Shown here piece by piece: positions 8,767 through 17,235 of a DNA stretch of 64,000 nt. This DNA comes from Nocardia iowensis (lineage in GTDB: Bacteria; Actinomycetota; Actinomycetes; Mycobacteriales; Mycobacteriaceae). The notes under the pieces are model-generated. The model made no database searches, was not told the origin of the DNA, and saw nothing but the letters and a program-made list of their open reading frames with translations. The translations under genes and the position numbers were made by a program. The stretch is taken from NCBI RefSeq assembly GCF_019222765.1, contig NZ_CP078145.1, positions 5,022,001 to 5,086,000 of the forward strand, given 5' to 3'. How positions within the stretch are numbered: the stretch's first letter is position 1; every line of letters starts with the position of its first letter.

Positions 8767-9070
8767 CGAACCGACGAGCTACCGCCTGCAGCGGCAGTGA
8801 TGCAGGTGCGCAGCGCTCTCGGGGCCAGCGGCAGATACGACGTCCGGTGCGAGTCAAGCCCTGTGGTACGCACATCGGCAGATCCGGAAGTTCGCCAGAT
8901 CGACTGCCGGGCACCGGCTGCGGCCCGGCCGAACGCGCGGGTCGGATACGAGCGTCGCCGAAGGGCGGAATCCCCTGGTCCTTCGGCGACGCGCCCACTG
9001 ACCTTCCGCGCTCCAGTGAAGCGCGCTCCACGATGCCGACGCGGCCGTCGAACACGCGCGCACCGCGGCA

Positions 9071-9140
9071 ATATCGGATGTCCTGCGCCGCAGTTGATCT
9101 CGCCATGCAGAACGCGCGCCCAGCGGCGATGTCGGGCCTT
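9071..9140 (+). repeat. Dispersed palindromic repeat, copy D
   Basis: TCGGATGTCCTGCGCCGCAG, TTGATCTCGCCATGCAGAAC and a GCGCGCCCAGCGGCGATGTC tail match copies B and C. The bases just before it (CGCACCGCGGCAATATCGG) repeat the tail segment of copy B, so a partial copy may sit in tandem. A short inverted match (CCAGATCGACTG, near 8895) to copy A is also present. No gene was seen in the 8767-9248 gap. Confidence 0.6.
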
Positions 9141-9248
9141 AACCGGCGGCACGGGCGGCCGCTGATCACCATCAGCCGTACGCGACGCGCGGTATAGCCC
9201 GTGCCTCGAGGCGGGGGGTGACGTTCGGGAGCAGGCGAGGTCGGGGGC

Positions 9249-9830
9249 TCAGATCTCGGTACCGGTGAGCAAGTTCTGGAAGGCGGCTTTGAAGCCCATC
9301 AGCCGATCTGTCCAGATCCTGGTGGTGATCTTCCTCTTCTTCTCGGCCGTCAGTCCGGCCGCCTGCAATTCGGGCACGGCCGTGGTTCCAGCCTTTTCGA
9401 TCTGCTGCACTAATGCCTCGTAGTAGTCGGATTGGAGATCTACCTCCGTACACAGCTTCTTCCTGGCTTTATCGGTGAGCTCGGCCGTGCCCAGGACCTT
9501 CAGACGAGCCTTGCCTATCGGGTCCTCGGGTGTGTCCGGCGTACCGAATGTCACCGGGAGAACGTTTTTGTACACGTTGTCGATATCCGCCAGCATCTCC
9601 GTGGACATCGAATTTGTGGTGCAGAACGCTTCGTTGAGCTTCTGATACTTCTCCGGCGTGATGATCTTCAGGTCGCTGTCGTCGTCGGGCAACGGAACCC
9701 GGAGCAGATAGCGTTTCAAGTCGTTGTCGTTCGGGGTCGGCTCCGCGGCGGCGGCGGCTCCGGCCAACACAGGGACCAGGATGGTCGAGATCGTGAGCGT
9801 GGAGAGCAGGAAAGCGCAGGGCTTCCGCAT
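9249..9830 (-). CDS. Secreted helical protein, unknown function
   Basis: A 193-residue protein with a typical signal peptide (MRKPCAFLLSTLTISTILVP, then AGAAAAAEP). The mature part is charged and helical, with two Cys (in EAFCTTNS and KKLCTEVD) at positions matching those in the broken gene at 8135-8766. A GGAAGG site precedes the ATG. The pair suggests a small lineage-specific family of secreted proteins that duplicated here, one copy intact and one broken. The function is unknown. Confidence 0.65.
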   Translation of the reverse strand: MRKPCAFLLSTLTISTILVPVLAGAAAAAEPTPNDNDLKRYLLRVPLPDDDSDLKIITPEKYQKLNEAFCTTNSMSTEMLADIDNVYKNVLPVTFGTPDTPEDPIGKARLKVLGTAELTDKARKKLCTEVDLQSDYYEALVQQIEKAGTTAVPELQAAGLTAEKKRKITTRIWTDRLMGFKAAFQNLLTGTEI

Positions 9831-10194
9831 GCGGCAGACCTTCCGTCTCGTGTCCGGACGCTGTGCTCGGCCGGTCGGTGATTGATCGAACCTTTCCGCG
9901 GCCCGCCCTGCCCAGATCCGTGGCCAGGCACGGACATGGTGCTTCTCGAGCCGTCATGCGCCCGTACCTGGAGTGGCCGGCCGGAGGGATATTCGTTGCA
10001 GATGAGCATACGGATGGCAGACCCGGAAACTGTGCAGCACACTCAGGGTGATCAGGCGGTCACCAGATTCTTGGTTGTCCCATCGCCTGTGCTGCCGGCT
10101 CGATAGTGGAGGACCGTTGCTGCCGGTTTCGGTTCCACAGCACGGTCTCAATGGTGTCCCGGTACGCCTGGACGCGGTCGTCGCCGGGCAAGGG
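9831..10194. other. Intergenic stretch with nothing recognised
   Basis: It holds the promoter side of the secreted protein gene (transcribed leftwards) and the 3' flank of the ABC transporter gene. No gene-like codon pattern, strong hairpin or copy of the dispersed repeat was found. Confidence 0.4.
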
Positions 10195-12096
10195 TTAGGC
10201 GGAGGCCCTGTGGTATGCCTGCGCCTGCAACGTGTAGAACTCGCGGTAGACGCCATCGCGGGCCATCAGCTCGTCGTGGCTGCCCTGTTCGATGACACGA
10301 CCTTGTTCGAGCACGAATATTCGGTCGGCGTACCGGACCGTGGCCAGGCGGTGGGTGATCAGAACGACGGTGCGCTGAGCGGCATGCTTGCGAATCGTCT
10401 CGAAGATGGCATGCTCGGTGCGCGCATCTAGTGCGGCAGTCGGTTCATCGCAGATCAGCAGCGGGGCATCGCGATAGAGCCCGCGCGCCACGGCGATGCG
10501 TTGCCATTGCCCACCCGATAGCTCGACGCCGCCCTGATAGGTCGGGTCGAGCAGTGTATCGGCTCGTGCGGGCAGTCCGGCGAAAACCTCGTCGGCGCCG
10601 GATGCGCTGGTTGCTGCGGCAAATCCGGCGTTGGCTTCCCGATGGTCGTGGCGGCCGATGGTGACGTTCTGCCTTGCCGAGAACGGCCAGTGGGTGAAAT
10701 TTTGGGCCACCACGGCAATTCGGTCACGCAGCGACATCAGATCGATCTCGCGCAGTGGCACACCGCCGTAGGTGACCGACCCGCTGTCGGGCTGGTAGAG
10801 GCCGCTGAGTATCTTGGCGAGAGTCGTTTTCCCGGAGCCGTTTTCGCCGACAATGGCGATGATCTCCCCCGGTTCGATGTCGATGCTGAGACTGTTCAAC
10901 GCGGGCCGGTCCGCACTCGGATAAGTGAATGTGACGTCGCGGGCGACGATCCTGTCCACGTCCGCGGGTGCCGTCGTGCCGCCGCTGCGTTCCTGTCGCT
11001 GTGCGGCATGGTCGCGGAATTCGAGGTAGTCCCGAAAGAACAGCGCGTTCTCATAGCTCCAGTTCATGCTGTCCACAAGTCCTCGCAGGGAGTTCATGGC
11101 GGTGCGGATGGCGACGACCGCGGTGCCCGCCACGGCCAACGGCATTGCGGCAGTGAACAACAGCAGTCCCAGTGTCGCATAGACCCCTCCGACACCCAGG
11201 CTCGCAAGCGCCCCGCCGATGGCGCGGGTCTCCGCTTGCTTGCGCTCCAGACGCAAAGCTCGTTGCTGGACCAGCGCGGACAGCCGATCGAACTCGCCGA
11301 GTAGGAAGGAGCGCATTGTGTAAGCGCGGATCTCGGCGGCGGGCACCCGGTCGGCCATGAGATCGGTGAGGGTTTCCATCCTGCGCTCGGCGCCGCCGGT
11401 CGCTGCGTAGACCTCATAGCTCATTCGTGCCGACCGTACCGACGCCCACCAGGTCGGGGCGAGAGCGAGCAGCAACAACGGCACCAGCACGGGATGCAGG
11501 ACACCCAGGACGCCAGCGATCATGGCCAGCCCGATGGCGGCGGACAGCAGCCGAAGGACACCGTCGAGCAGTGCCTCCATCGCATGGGGCGAGCGCAGGC
11601 GGATTCGATGCAAAGTGTTCTGGAAGGCGTCGTCGTCGAAGGCCACCAGCTCGACACTGGTTGTCAGCCTGAGCAATTGGATCTGGAGGCTACGGCGAAG
11701 CTGAGGGGTGAGTCGCGATCGTGTCCAGTCCGCGACCTCTCGCATCACGCCCCGACCGACCACCATCGCCGTCACGAGCAGCAGCGCGGGTGCTGCCGCG
11801 CGGATCCGGTCGGGAGTCGGCCCGGCCTCCAGGAGGTGATCGAGTATCGATGTCGTCGCCAACAATCCGACCGCCGTACCGATCTCGGCGATCAGCGTGC
11901 ACAGCACCAACGCGGCGGTATCGCTCCGGCTTACCTGCCAGCACTCCCGAAGGACCCGGCCGAAGGTGGCCGGTAACTGTCGGGCCATAGTCCAGAAGCC
12001 GGTCGCGGCAACCGTCTCGTCGTATGCCGCCCACGGGTCGGCGGTCTTGTCGAGCGCTTCGTCGGAAACCGCCGGTGAATTCGGTCCATCGGGCAC
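10195..12096 (-). CDS. ABC exporter, fused membrane and ATPase domains
   Basis: A half-size exporter of 633 residues. The six-helix membrane domain covers about residues 45-350. The ATPase domain carries Walker A GENGSGKTT, signature LSGGQWQRIA, Walker B LLICDEPTAAL and the H-loop His in ITHRL. It would act as a homodimer exporting a peptide, lipid or drug. The EVADWTRSRL and ETRAIGG regions resemble exporters found in peptide biosynthesis clusters, but no precursor gene lies beside it here. The lanthipeptide cluster 15 kb away has its own MFS transporter. The start is a GTG at 12096. Confidence 0.88.
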   Translation of the reverse strand: MPDGPNSPAVSDEALDKTADPWAAYDETVAATGFWTMARQLPATFGRVLRECWQVSRSDTAALVLCTLIAEIGTAVGLLATTSILDHLLEAGPTPDRIRAAAPALLLVTAMVVGRGVMREVADWTRSRLTPQLRRSLQIQLLRLTTSVELVAFDDDAFQNTLHRIRLRSPHAMEALLDGVLRLLSAAIGLAMIAGVLGVLHPVLVPLLLLALAPTWWASVRSARMSYEVYAATGGAERRMETLTDLMADRVPAAEIRAYTMRSFLLGEFDRLSALVQQRALRLERKQAETRAIGGALASLGVGGVYATLGLLLFTAAMPLAVAGTAVVAIRTAMNSLRGLVDSMNWSYENALFFRDYLEFRDHAAQRQERSGGTTAPADVDRIVARDVTFTYPSADRPALNSLSIDIEPGEIIAIVGENGSGKTTLAKILSGLYQPDSGSVTYGGVPLREIDLMSLRDRIAVVAQNFTHWPFSARQNVTIGRHDHREANAGFAAATSASGADEVFAGLPARADTLLDPTYQGGVELSGGQWQRIAVARGLYRDAPLLICDEPTAALDARTEHAIFETIRKHAAQRTVVLITHRLATVRYADRIFVLEQGRVIEQGSHDELMARDGVYREFYTLQAQAYHRASA

Positions 12097-12122
12097 GGCG
12101 GAATCATGGTCGTCGAAAAGAG

Positions 12123-12308
12123 CTATGGCAAACCGTTTTCCAGCAAGCGTTGCTTCAACGCCCGCGCGGCGGCCTCAATGTTGCGGGCCTCGGTGATGGC
12201 ACGCACGACGACCACTCGGTCGGCACCGGCGGCGAGCACCTCGTCCAGGCGCTCTCGGTCGATGCCACCGATGGCGAAGCACGGGCGGGCCGGGCCAGTT
12301 GCGCACAC
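12123..12308 (-). pseudogene. thiE: Remnant of thiamine-phosphate synthase (ThiE C-terminus)
   Basis: About 60 codons encode [28 protein letters not shown] and [11 protein letters not shown], which match the last third of ThiE: the phosphate-binding GGI loop and the final strand and helix. The upstream part of the TIM barrel (about 150 residues) is missing and the preceding reading frame turns into Arg/Ala-rich nonsense. This is therefore a decayed fragment rather than a working enzyme. No other thiamine gene lies nearby. Confidence 0.7.
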
Positions 12309-12443
12309 AGCGGGCGGATCCGGGCGAGGGCGCGACGCCGGGCTCGGGCCGCAGCGGGAAAGGCCCGGCCCAGCCGCCTGTTTCGGCGGCGAGGAGCAGA
12401 AAAACCGTTCTCGGTGGGTGTGGTGAGGCGGACTGAGTGGGGT

Positions 12444-13589
12444 TCAGCGGCGGTCGAGGCCGGACAGGCGCCAGGCCAGCCTGTTCCGTACAGCCGGAGC
12501 CTTCCCGGCCAGTGCCATGGCGGTGTTACGCAGCGGGCGCACGCGCGCCGAGGCGGTGGCGAGGTCGGTGAGCCGACTCGCGATGGCGACCACGGCGTCG
12601 GCGGTGCGGCGCCGGGCGGCGGCGTAGTCGTCGAGCAAGCTGTCCGGTTCCCCGGCCAGGACCCGGGACAGGGTTGTCGCGGCGTTCACGGCGTCCTCGA
12701 TTCCCAGGTTCATCCCTTGCCCGCCGGCGGGTGAGTGCACGTGGCCCGCGTCGCCGGCGAGCAGGACCCGGCCGTGGCGGAAGGTGTCGGCGATCCGGTG
12801 ATGGACACGGAAACGCGAACCCCACACCACGTCGTCGACTGTTGCGGGGTTGGCCTGAGGTCCGCGTTCGTCGAGCAGCCCTTGCACGAACGCGATATCG
12901 GGATCGTGCGGAGCCTCGTCGACCGTGGCCACGATCCGGAATCGGTTGTCGGGCAACGGTGCAACCACCACGAGCCCGGCGGGTGAGAAATACAGGATCA
13001 CTTCGTCCCTGGGCACCCCGCCGGAGAGATGGACGTCGGCGAGGGTGAACGATTCGGCGTAGGTGCCGCCGGTGAACCCGATACCCGACTGTTCCCGGAC
13101 CAGGCTGTGCATTCCGTCGGCCCCGAGCAGGTAGCGGGCACCGATCGGTTCGCCGTCGGACAGCGCGGCGACGACCGAATCCGGTTGTTGGGTGAGACCG
13201 GTGACCACGGCCGGGCGGGTCACTTTCCCGCCGAGTTCGGTGAGCCGTTCCAGCAAGAATTTCTCGGTGTCGGCCTGCGAGATCATCAGGGTGTACGGGT
13301 AAGCGGTGGGCAGATCGCTGAACGGCACCGCCAGCAGCAGCCGATCCCGGTCGCGGATGGCGAAGGTCGGGGTGTGCACGCCCCGTTGCACCAACGCCGG
13401 GACCACGCCGTAGGGCTCGAGGATTTCCAAGGTGTGCGGATGTACCACCGCCGCGCGGGATGTGTTGGCGCCCTCGGCCTGCCGGTCCACGACCACAACG
13501 TCGTGGCCGAGTTGTTTCAGCGCCACCGCGGCGGTGAGGCCGACCGGTCCGGCTCCGACGATCAGAACGTCTGCGATCGGGGTGTTCAT
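12444..13589 (-). CDS. FAD-dependent monooxygenase (PheA/TfdB, UbiH-like)
   Basis: A 381-residue class A flavoprotein monooxygenase. It has the N-terminal dinucleotide motif VGAGPVGLTAA, the ADG motif in LLGADGMHS, and the FAD-ribityl motif GDAGHVHSPAGGQGMNLG. Such enzymes use NAD(P)H and O2 to hydroxylate aromatic or polyketide-like substrates. The thioredoxin-like C-terminal domain of phenol hydroxylases is absent, as in the RdmE-like group. AAGGAGTC lies just before the ATG at 13589. The downstream hydrolase gene on the same strand is a possible partner. Confidence 0.9.
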   Translation of the reverse strand: MNTPIADVLIVGAGPVGLTAAVALKQLGHDVVVVDRQAEGANTSRAAVVHPHTLEILEPYGVVPALVQRGVHTPTFAIRDRDRLLLAVPFSDLPTAYPYTLMISQADTEKFLLERLTELGGKVTRPAVVTGLTQQPDSVVAALSDGEPIGARYLLGADGMHSLVREQSGIGFTGGTYAESFTLADVHLSGGVPRDEVILYFSPAGLVVVAPLPDNRFRIVATVDEAPHDPDIAFVQGLLDERGPQANPATVDDVVWGSRFRVHHRIADTFRHGRVLLAGDAGHVHSPAGGQGMNLGIEDAVNAATTLSRVLAGEPDSLLDDYAAARRRTADAVVAIASRLTDLATASARVRPLRNTAMALAGKAPAVRNRLAWRLSGLDRR

Positions 13590-13745
13590 GGTGACTCCTT
13601 GGGGTCGAGTTCGGGTTTGTCGACGAGTGGTGGCCAACGGAAGTCGGCAAGCATGTGCCACGGAGATGCTCGGCGGCGAGAAGAGGAACCGGGCGTTCGG
13701 CCGCCGCGGGTTCCGGGCTGATGGGAGCGTAGATGTGGCGGGGTG

Positions 13746-14633
13746 TCAGACCTCGGCCTGTGCTCGCCGGTAGAAGTCGATCTGGTCGGCGACGACGGTG
13801 TCGCGGAACGACGGATCGGTGTAGAAGGAGAAATGTGTTCCGGGATAGACCCGCAACTCGCCCTCCGGGGCTGCCTCGGCCAGTTCGCGACTCGTAGCCA
13901 CCGGTGTTTCGCGGTCGTCGGCGGCGGCACAGACCAGCAATGGGCACGACAGCCGCCCGGCGGCCGCGCCGGGTCGGTAGCGCATCATGCTCAGCAGCGC
14001 TCGGGGCGCGATCCTATTGCGCCACAAAGTTTCTCCACCGCCGGTGAGGGTGCGGATGTGGTTGTCCGCTTCCGATGTCGCGGTGACGGCAAGTTCACCC
14101 GGACGGCCGACCATCGGAATGTAGTACGGCCGCATGCCCGCGGCGCCACGCAGTCGGTCGTAGACAATCGCACCGAGCAGTTTCCAGGTCTCACGGGCCT
14201 TTCTGCCCTCGACCTGCTTCGGGAACCCGTTGAACGGTATCTGCGCCACGACGGCCCCGATGCGTGGGTCGTCGGCCGCGACGGCCACCGCGTGTGCCCC
14301 GCCGAGAGAATTGCCCCACAGCAGTATTCGCTCGGCGTCGATGCGTTCGTGTGAGCGGGCGAACGCCACCGCGGCACGGATATCGGCGAGCTGGCCGCCG
14401 ATATCGGGAAGCTGCCGTGGTTCGCCGGCGCTCTCGCCGAAGCTGCGGTAATCGAACACGAGAGCCGCGAAGCCGGCGCTCGCGAAACGTTCGGCATAGT
14501 CGAACAGCCGGTCCATCGTTCCGCTGAAGCCGTGGCAGAGCACGACACAGGGCAGGCCTACGGTCTCGGCGGGAAGTGTGAGATATCCGGCGCACCGGGT
14601 TCCGGCGGCGTTGAACGAGACTTTGGTTCGCAT
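13746..14633 (-). CDS. Alpha/beta hydrolase (dienelactone-hydrolase-like)
   Basis: A cytosolic hydrolase of 295 residues. The nucleophile elbow is GNSLGG, an oxyanion-type motif CHGFSGTMD lies near the N-terminus, and the His of the triad is in PGTHFSFY with an Asp in AAADDRE. Family members cleave esters or lactones. The start at 14633 is preferred over upstream ones because the interval to the divergent tetR gene then holds the promoter and repeat operators. It is divergent from the TetR regulator, which probably controls it. Confidence 0.85.
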   Translation of the reverse strand: MRTKVSFNAAGTRCAGYLTLPAETVGLPCVVLCHGFSGTMDRLFDYAERFASAGFAALVFDYRSFGESAGEPRQLPDIGGQLADIRAAVAFARSHERIDAERILLWGNSLGGAHAVAVAADDPRIGAVVAQIPFNGFPKQVEGRKARETWKLLGAIVYDRLRGAAGMRPYYIPMVGRPGELAVTATSEADNHIRTLTGGGETLWRNRIAPRALLSMMRYRPGAAAGRLSCPLLVCAAADDRETPVATSRELAEAAPEGELRVYPGTHFSFYTDPSFRDTVVADQIDFYRRAQAEV

Positions 14634-14658
14634 ACGGATCGCCCCTACGGCAATAGAC

Positions 14659-14703
14659 TGACTATCGGTAAGCACCATAGCGAATCTCCTGACCGTAGGT
14701 AAG
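14659..14703. promoter_or_regulatory. Two 14-bp direct repeats in the hydrolase/tetR divergent promoter
   Basis: TGACTATCGGTAAG (14659-14672) and TGACCGTAGGTAAG (14690-14703) agree at 11 of 14 positions and are spaced 31 bp apart, three helical turns. The second one lies directly in front of the tetR ATG at 14711, so autorepression is likely. Confidence 0.5.
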
Positions 14704-14710
14704 TGGTTGA

Positions 14711-15415
14711 ATGACATTCGAGCGAATCCTGGCGGCGGCGCGCACCCTGTTCGCCGCCCGCGGCTACCGCGCGACCTCGATGCAGGCCATCGCGGACGAG
14801 GTGGGTATCACCAAGGCCGGCCTCTACTACTACTTCGACTCCAAAGACACGATCCTGCACCAGCTCACCCGGCCGCTGCTCGACGAACTGGACGCGGTGC
14901 TGGCCGCGGCCGAGTCCGAACCGACCGCAGAGGCGGTGCGGTGGCGCGCGATCGAAGGCTACGTCGATGTGCACCTGCGTCACCGCCACACGCTGACCAT
15001 GCTCGTCAGAGATATGACCCTGCTGGTCGAGGCCCCGGTCGGCGACCGTTTCCGGACCGCGATCGCCTTGGCTAACGAGCTGGTGGCGGGTCCAGGGGCC
15101 GGGATCGAGCAGCGGGTGCGGGCCTCCCAGGTGGTTGCGGGCCTGGCCGATCCGGTGGTGCTGTTCCGCCACGAACCGGCCGACCGGCTCCGGTGGCTGA
15201 TCCTGGACGGCGCCCGGGCGCTGCTGGGTGAACCAGGCCCGGCTCGGCCGCGCGGGCGGGCCAGAGGCCGTAACGGCGGGCGGCCCGTGAAGCTCACCGG
15301 CGAACAGGTCGAACAGGCGCGCTCGCTGTACGCCGACGGTGCCGACGCCGAGGAACTCGCCCATCGGTTCGGCGTATCGCGCGCGACTCTCTACCGCCAT
15401 CTCAAAAACAAATAG
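14711..15415 (+). CDS. TetR-family regulator with an extra C-terminal helix-turn-helix
   Basis: Residues 1-50 form a standard TetR DNA-binding domain (MQAIADEVGITKAGLYYYFD). The ligand-binding middle part covers about residues 55-175. After an Arg/Gly linker (RGRARGRNGGRP), residues 190-234 form a second helix-turn-helix, LTGEQVEQARSLYADG then ELAHRFGVSRATLYRHL. That segment is like the C-terminal domain of serine resolvases (HTH_7). It is divergent from an alpha/beta hydrolase gene with direct repeats between them. The two-headed architecture is unusual for the family, which normally ends near residue 200. Confidence 0.85.
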   Translation: MTFERILAAARTLFAARGYRATSMQAIADEVGITKAGLYYYFDSKDTILHQLTRPLLDELDAVLAAAESEPTAEAVRWRAIEGYVDVHLRHRHTLTMLVRDMTLLVEAPVGDRFRTAIALANELVAGPGAGIEQRVRASQVVAGLADPVVLFRHEPADRLRWLILDGARALLGEPGPARPRGRARGRNGGRPVKLTGEQVEQARSLYADGADAEELAHRFGVSRATLYRHLKNK

Positions 15416-15458
15416 TTATGAGATCTGATTATGAGATGCGACCTCCCGGCCCTGCTCG

Positions 15459-16379
15459 TCAGCGCAGGAATTCGCTGATCATCGAATTGGCTGGGGTCGG
15501 GCAGTCCTCATGGACGGTGTGTCCGCAACCGGGGAGGGTGGCCGCGGTGGCACCCGGGATCCGTGCCGCCAGTCCGTGCGCCTGCGAGGCGGGCAGCCAG
15601 GTGTCCTCGGCGCCCCAGAGCACCAGCGTGGGCGCGGTGATCCGGCCGAGCCAGGCGTCGGTGAGCCGATAGTCGAGGTTGCGCCACAGTGCCAGGAAGC
15701 CGGCACGGTTGGCGGGCCGGGAGAATGGTGCGTAGAGCTCGTCGATTACCTCGTCGGTTACCAGTTCGCGGTTGTGGAAGGTGCCGCGGATGCTCTCGGC
15801 ATACAAGGTACGGTCGGTCAGGGTGGTGGCTAGCTCGCCGAGCACGGGTGTGGTGAACAACGGTGTGGTTGGGGCCTTTTCGGCGTCCAGTCCGGGCGCG
15901 TCGAGCAGGACGAGGCGTTCGACGCGGTCGGGGTGCTCTTCGGCGAAGTACAGGCTCCAGGCCCCGCCCCAGGAGTGGCCAACGAGAGCTGCCCGGTGCA
16001 GACCGAGGGCATCGAGGAAAGTCGCGAGCGCCCGCGACATGGCGGGCAGGTCGTAGGCGAAATCGCGCCGGTGCAGTTCGGTGAATCCCTGGCTGGGTAG
16101 GTCTACGGTGTAGACGGTGTGCTCAGCCGCCAGAGCCGGGACCGTATCCCGCCAGGAATACCCCCACAGCCCACCCCCGGCGATCAGCACGACGGGCGAC
16201 CCGGCGCCGGTCCGGGTGTAGTGGAAGCGAGCGAGATCGGTGTCCACGAACGAGGACTCCACACGAGTCAGGTACTGCGAACTCTGCGGCTGTCCCGATG
16301 CCACGGGGGCGTGGATCGTGAGCGCGCCGACCAACGCGACCGCCACGGCGGCGAATGTTTTGAGCAGCTTCGATGTCAT
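15459..16379 (-). CDS. Secreted alpha/beta hydrolase
   Basis: A 306-residue protein with a signal peptide (MTSKLLKTFAAVAVALVGAL, then APVASGQ). The fold motifs are the oxyanion-region LIAGGGLWGYSW, the nucleophile elbow GHSWGG, an Asp in WGAEDTW and the His in GCGHTVHED. These make a complete Ser-Asp-His triad. Its fold is close to haloalkane dehalogenase/epoxide hydrolase relatives, but the Ser nucleophile indicates an esterase or lipase-like activity on an unknown extracytoplasmic substrate. It converges with the tetR gene. The ATG at 16379 is chosen for the signal peptide. Confidence 0.88.
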   Translation of the reverse strand: MTSKLLKTFAAVAVALVGALTIHAPVASGQPQSSQYLTRVESSFVDTDLARFHYTRTGAGSPVVLIAGGGLWGYSWRDTVPALAAEHTVYTVDLPSQGFTELHRRDFAYDLPAMSRALATFLDALGLHRAALVGHSWGGAWSLYFAEEHPDRVERLVLLDAPGLDAEKAPTTPLFTTPVLGELATTLTDRTLYAESIRGTFHNRELVTDEVIDELYAPFSRPANRAGFLALWRNLDYRLTDAWLGRITAPTLVLWGAEDTWLPASQAHGLAARIPGATAATLPGCGHTVHEDCPTPANSMISEFLR

Positions 16380-16720
16380 TGCGGAACCTTCTGACGAACG
16401 GATCTTTCTGCTACTTGGACAGGAGAGCGCAGCTCGCTGTGACGAGGTGTGCGTCAAGTCACACCTCGGCCGTGTCGCTTGCCTTTTGAAGCGTGCTCGT
16501 AATGCACAGACAACTCGAGGGACGAGGCGATCGAACTCGTCGAAAGTCACGCCGCAAAAGTCCTCATCATCGAACACATCCGCCGTCAACGTGACGTGCA
16601 CGGAAATCGGCCTTGCCGCGCGTTCGGTGGTGCGCGGTACACGCCGCGCAAGCGGTAATGAACGACGTTGCCCGCCAACATCAGATGCGCTGAACCGGGA
16701 GCAAGCCGCGTCATCCATCT

Positions 16721-16754
16721 GTTGGATGTATCCAACGCAACAACGATGCGTTGG
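16721..16754. promoter_or_regulatory. Two overlapping inverted repeats upstream of a small oxidoreductase gene
   Basis: GTTGGATGTATCCAAC (16721-16736) has perfect 7-bp arms around a 2-bp centre. CCAACGCA (16732-16739) and TGCGTTGG (16747-16754) are perfect 8-bp arms around 7 bases. They share the bases CCAAC, so binding at one could exclude the other. The protein that binds them is unknown. The rest of the 16380-16822 gap shows nothing clear. Confidence 0.45.
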
Positions 16755-16822
16755 AGGTCAACCGCAGGTCGCTCCCGCCGCCTCCTCGAACCTCAGCGTT
16801 GACTTCAACCAGGAGCTCGAAA

Positions 16823-17158
16823 GTGAACAATCAGGCCATGCGCGTACTCGCCCGGTTCAACCGGCACGTGACAAACCCCGCGTTCCGCGCGGTCGCCGCA
16901 CACGTCCCCGGCTACGCCAACGTCGTACACACCGGCCGACGAACCGGCCGCCGCTACCGCACACCGGTCGGGATCACCTGGCAGCGCAACGAACTTCGGA
17001 TCGCATTGAACTACGGGATGCACAGCGACTGGGTAAAGAATGTGCTCGCCGCAGACAGCCTCACGCTCGACCACAGGGGTAAGCGCATCACGCTGACCGA
17101 GCCGCGAGTAGCCCAGATCGGCGGCCGAGACTTCCTGCTGGCGACGATCCCCCGCTGA
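16823..17158 (+). CDS. Deazaflavin (F420)-type nitroreductase family protein, short
   Basis: A 111-residue split-barrel protein of the DUF385/Ddn group. The motif VVHTGRRTGRRYRTPVG is the usual cofactor-binding signature, and LNYGMHSDWVKNVLA is the segment that contacts the deazaflavin phosphate region. Family members bind F420 or act as small oxidoreductases of the Mycobacteriales. It is shorter than Ddn (about 150 residues). The GTG at 16823 is chosen because AGGAGC lies 7 bases upstream. Confidence 0.85.
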   Translation: MNNQAMRVLARFNRHVTNPAFRAVAAHVPGYANVVHTGRRTGRRYRTPVGITWQRNELRIALNYGMHSDWVKNVLAADSLTLDHRGKRITLTEPRVAQIGGRDFLLATIPR

Positions 17159-17192
17159 CCCCAAGCCAATGCCCGTCCCGGCTGGTCCAGGT

Positions 17193-17217
17193 AATAGGAC
17201 GGCCGATGACCTATTGG
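17193..17217. promoter_or_regulatory. Inverted repeat AATAGG-N11-CCTATT, copy 1 (WYL regulator promoter)
   Basis: AATAGG (17193-17198) and CCTATTGG (17210-17217) flank 11 bases. The same arms with the same spacing occur at 18009-18033 before the VOC gene. The position just upstream of the WYL regulator suggests autoregulation. Confidence 0.6.
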
Positions 17218-17235
17218 TCTGGGAGGATGGCGTTC

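Noticed and set aside
10195..12096. The ABC exporter as the transporter of the lanthipeptide cluster
   Set aside because: It lies more than 15 kb away on the other strand with unrelated genes between, and the cluster encodes its own MFS transporter.
12526..13947. Minus-strand ORF of 473 codons overlapping the FAD monooxygenase
   Set aside because: Arg/Pro-rich translation with no motif. The overlapping frame contains the complete FAD-binding signatures and a ribosome-binding site.
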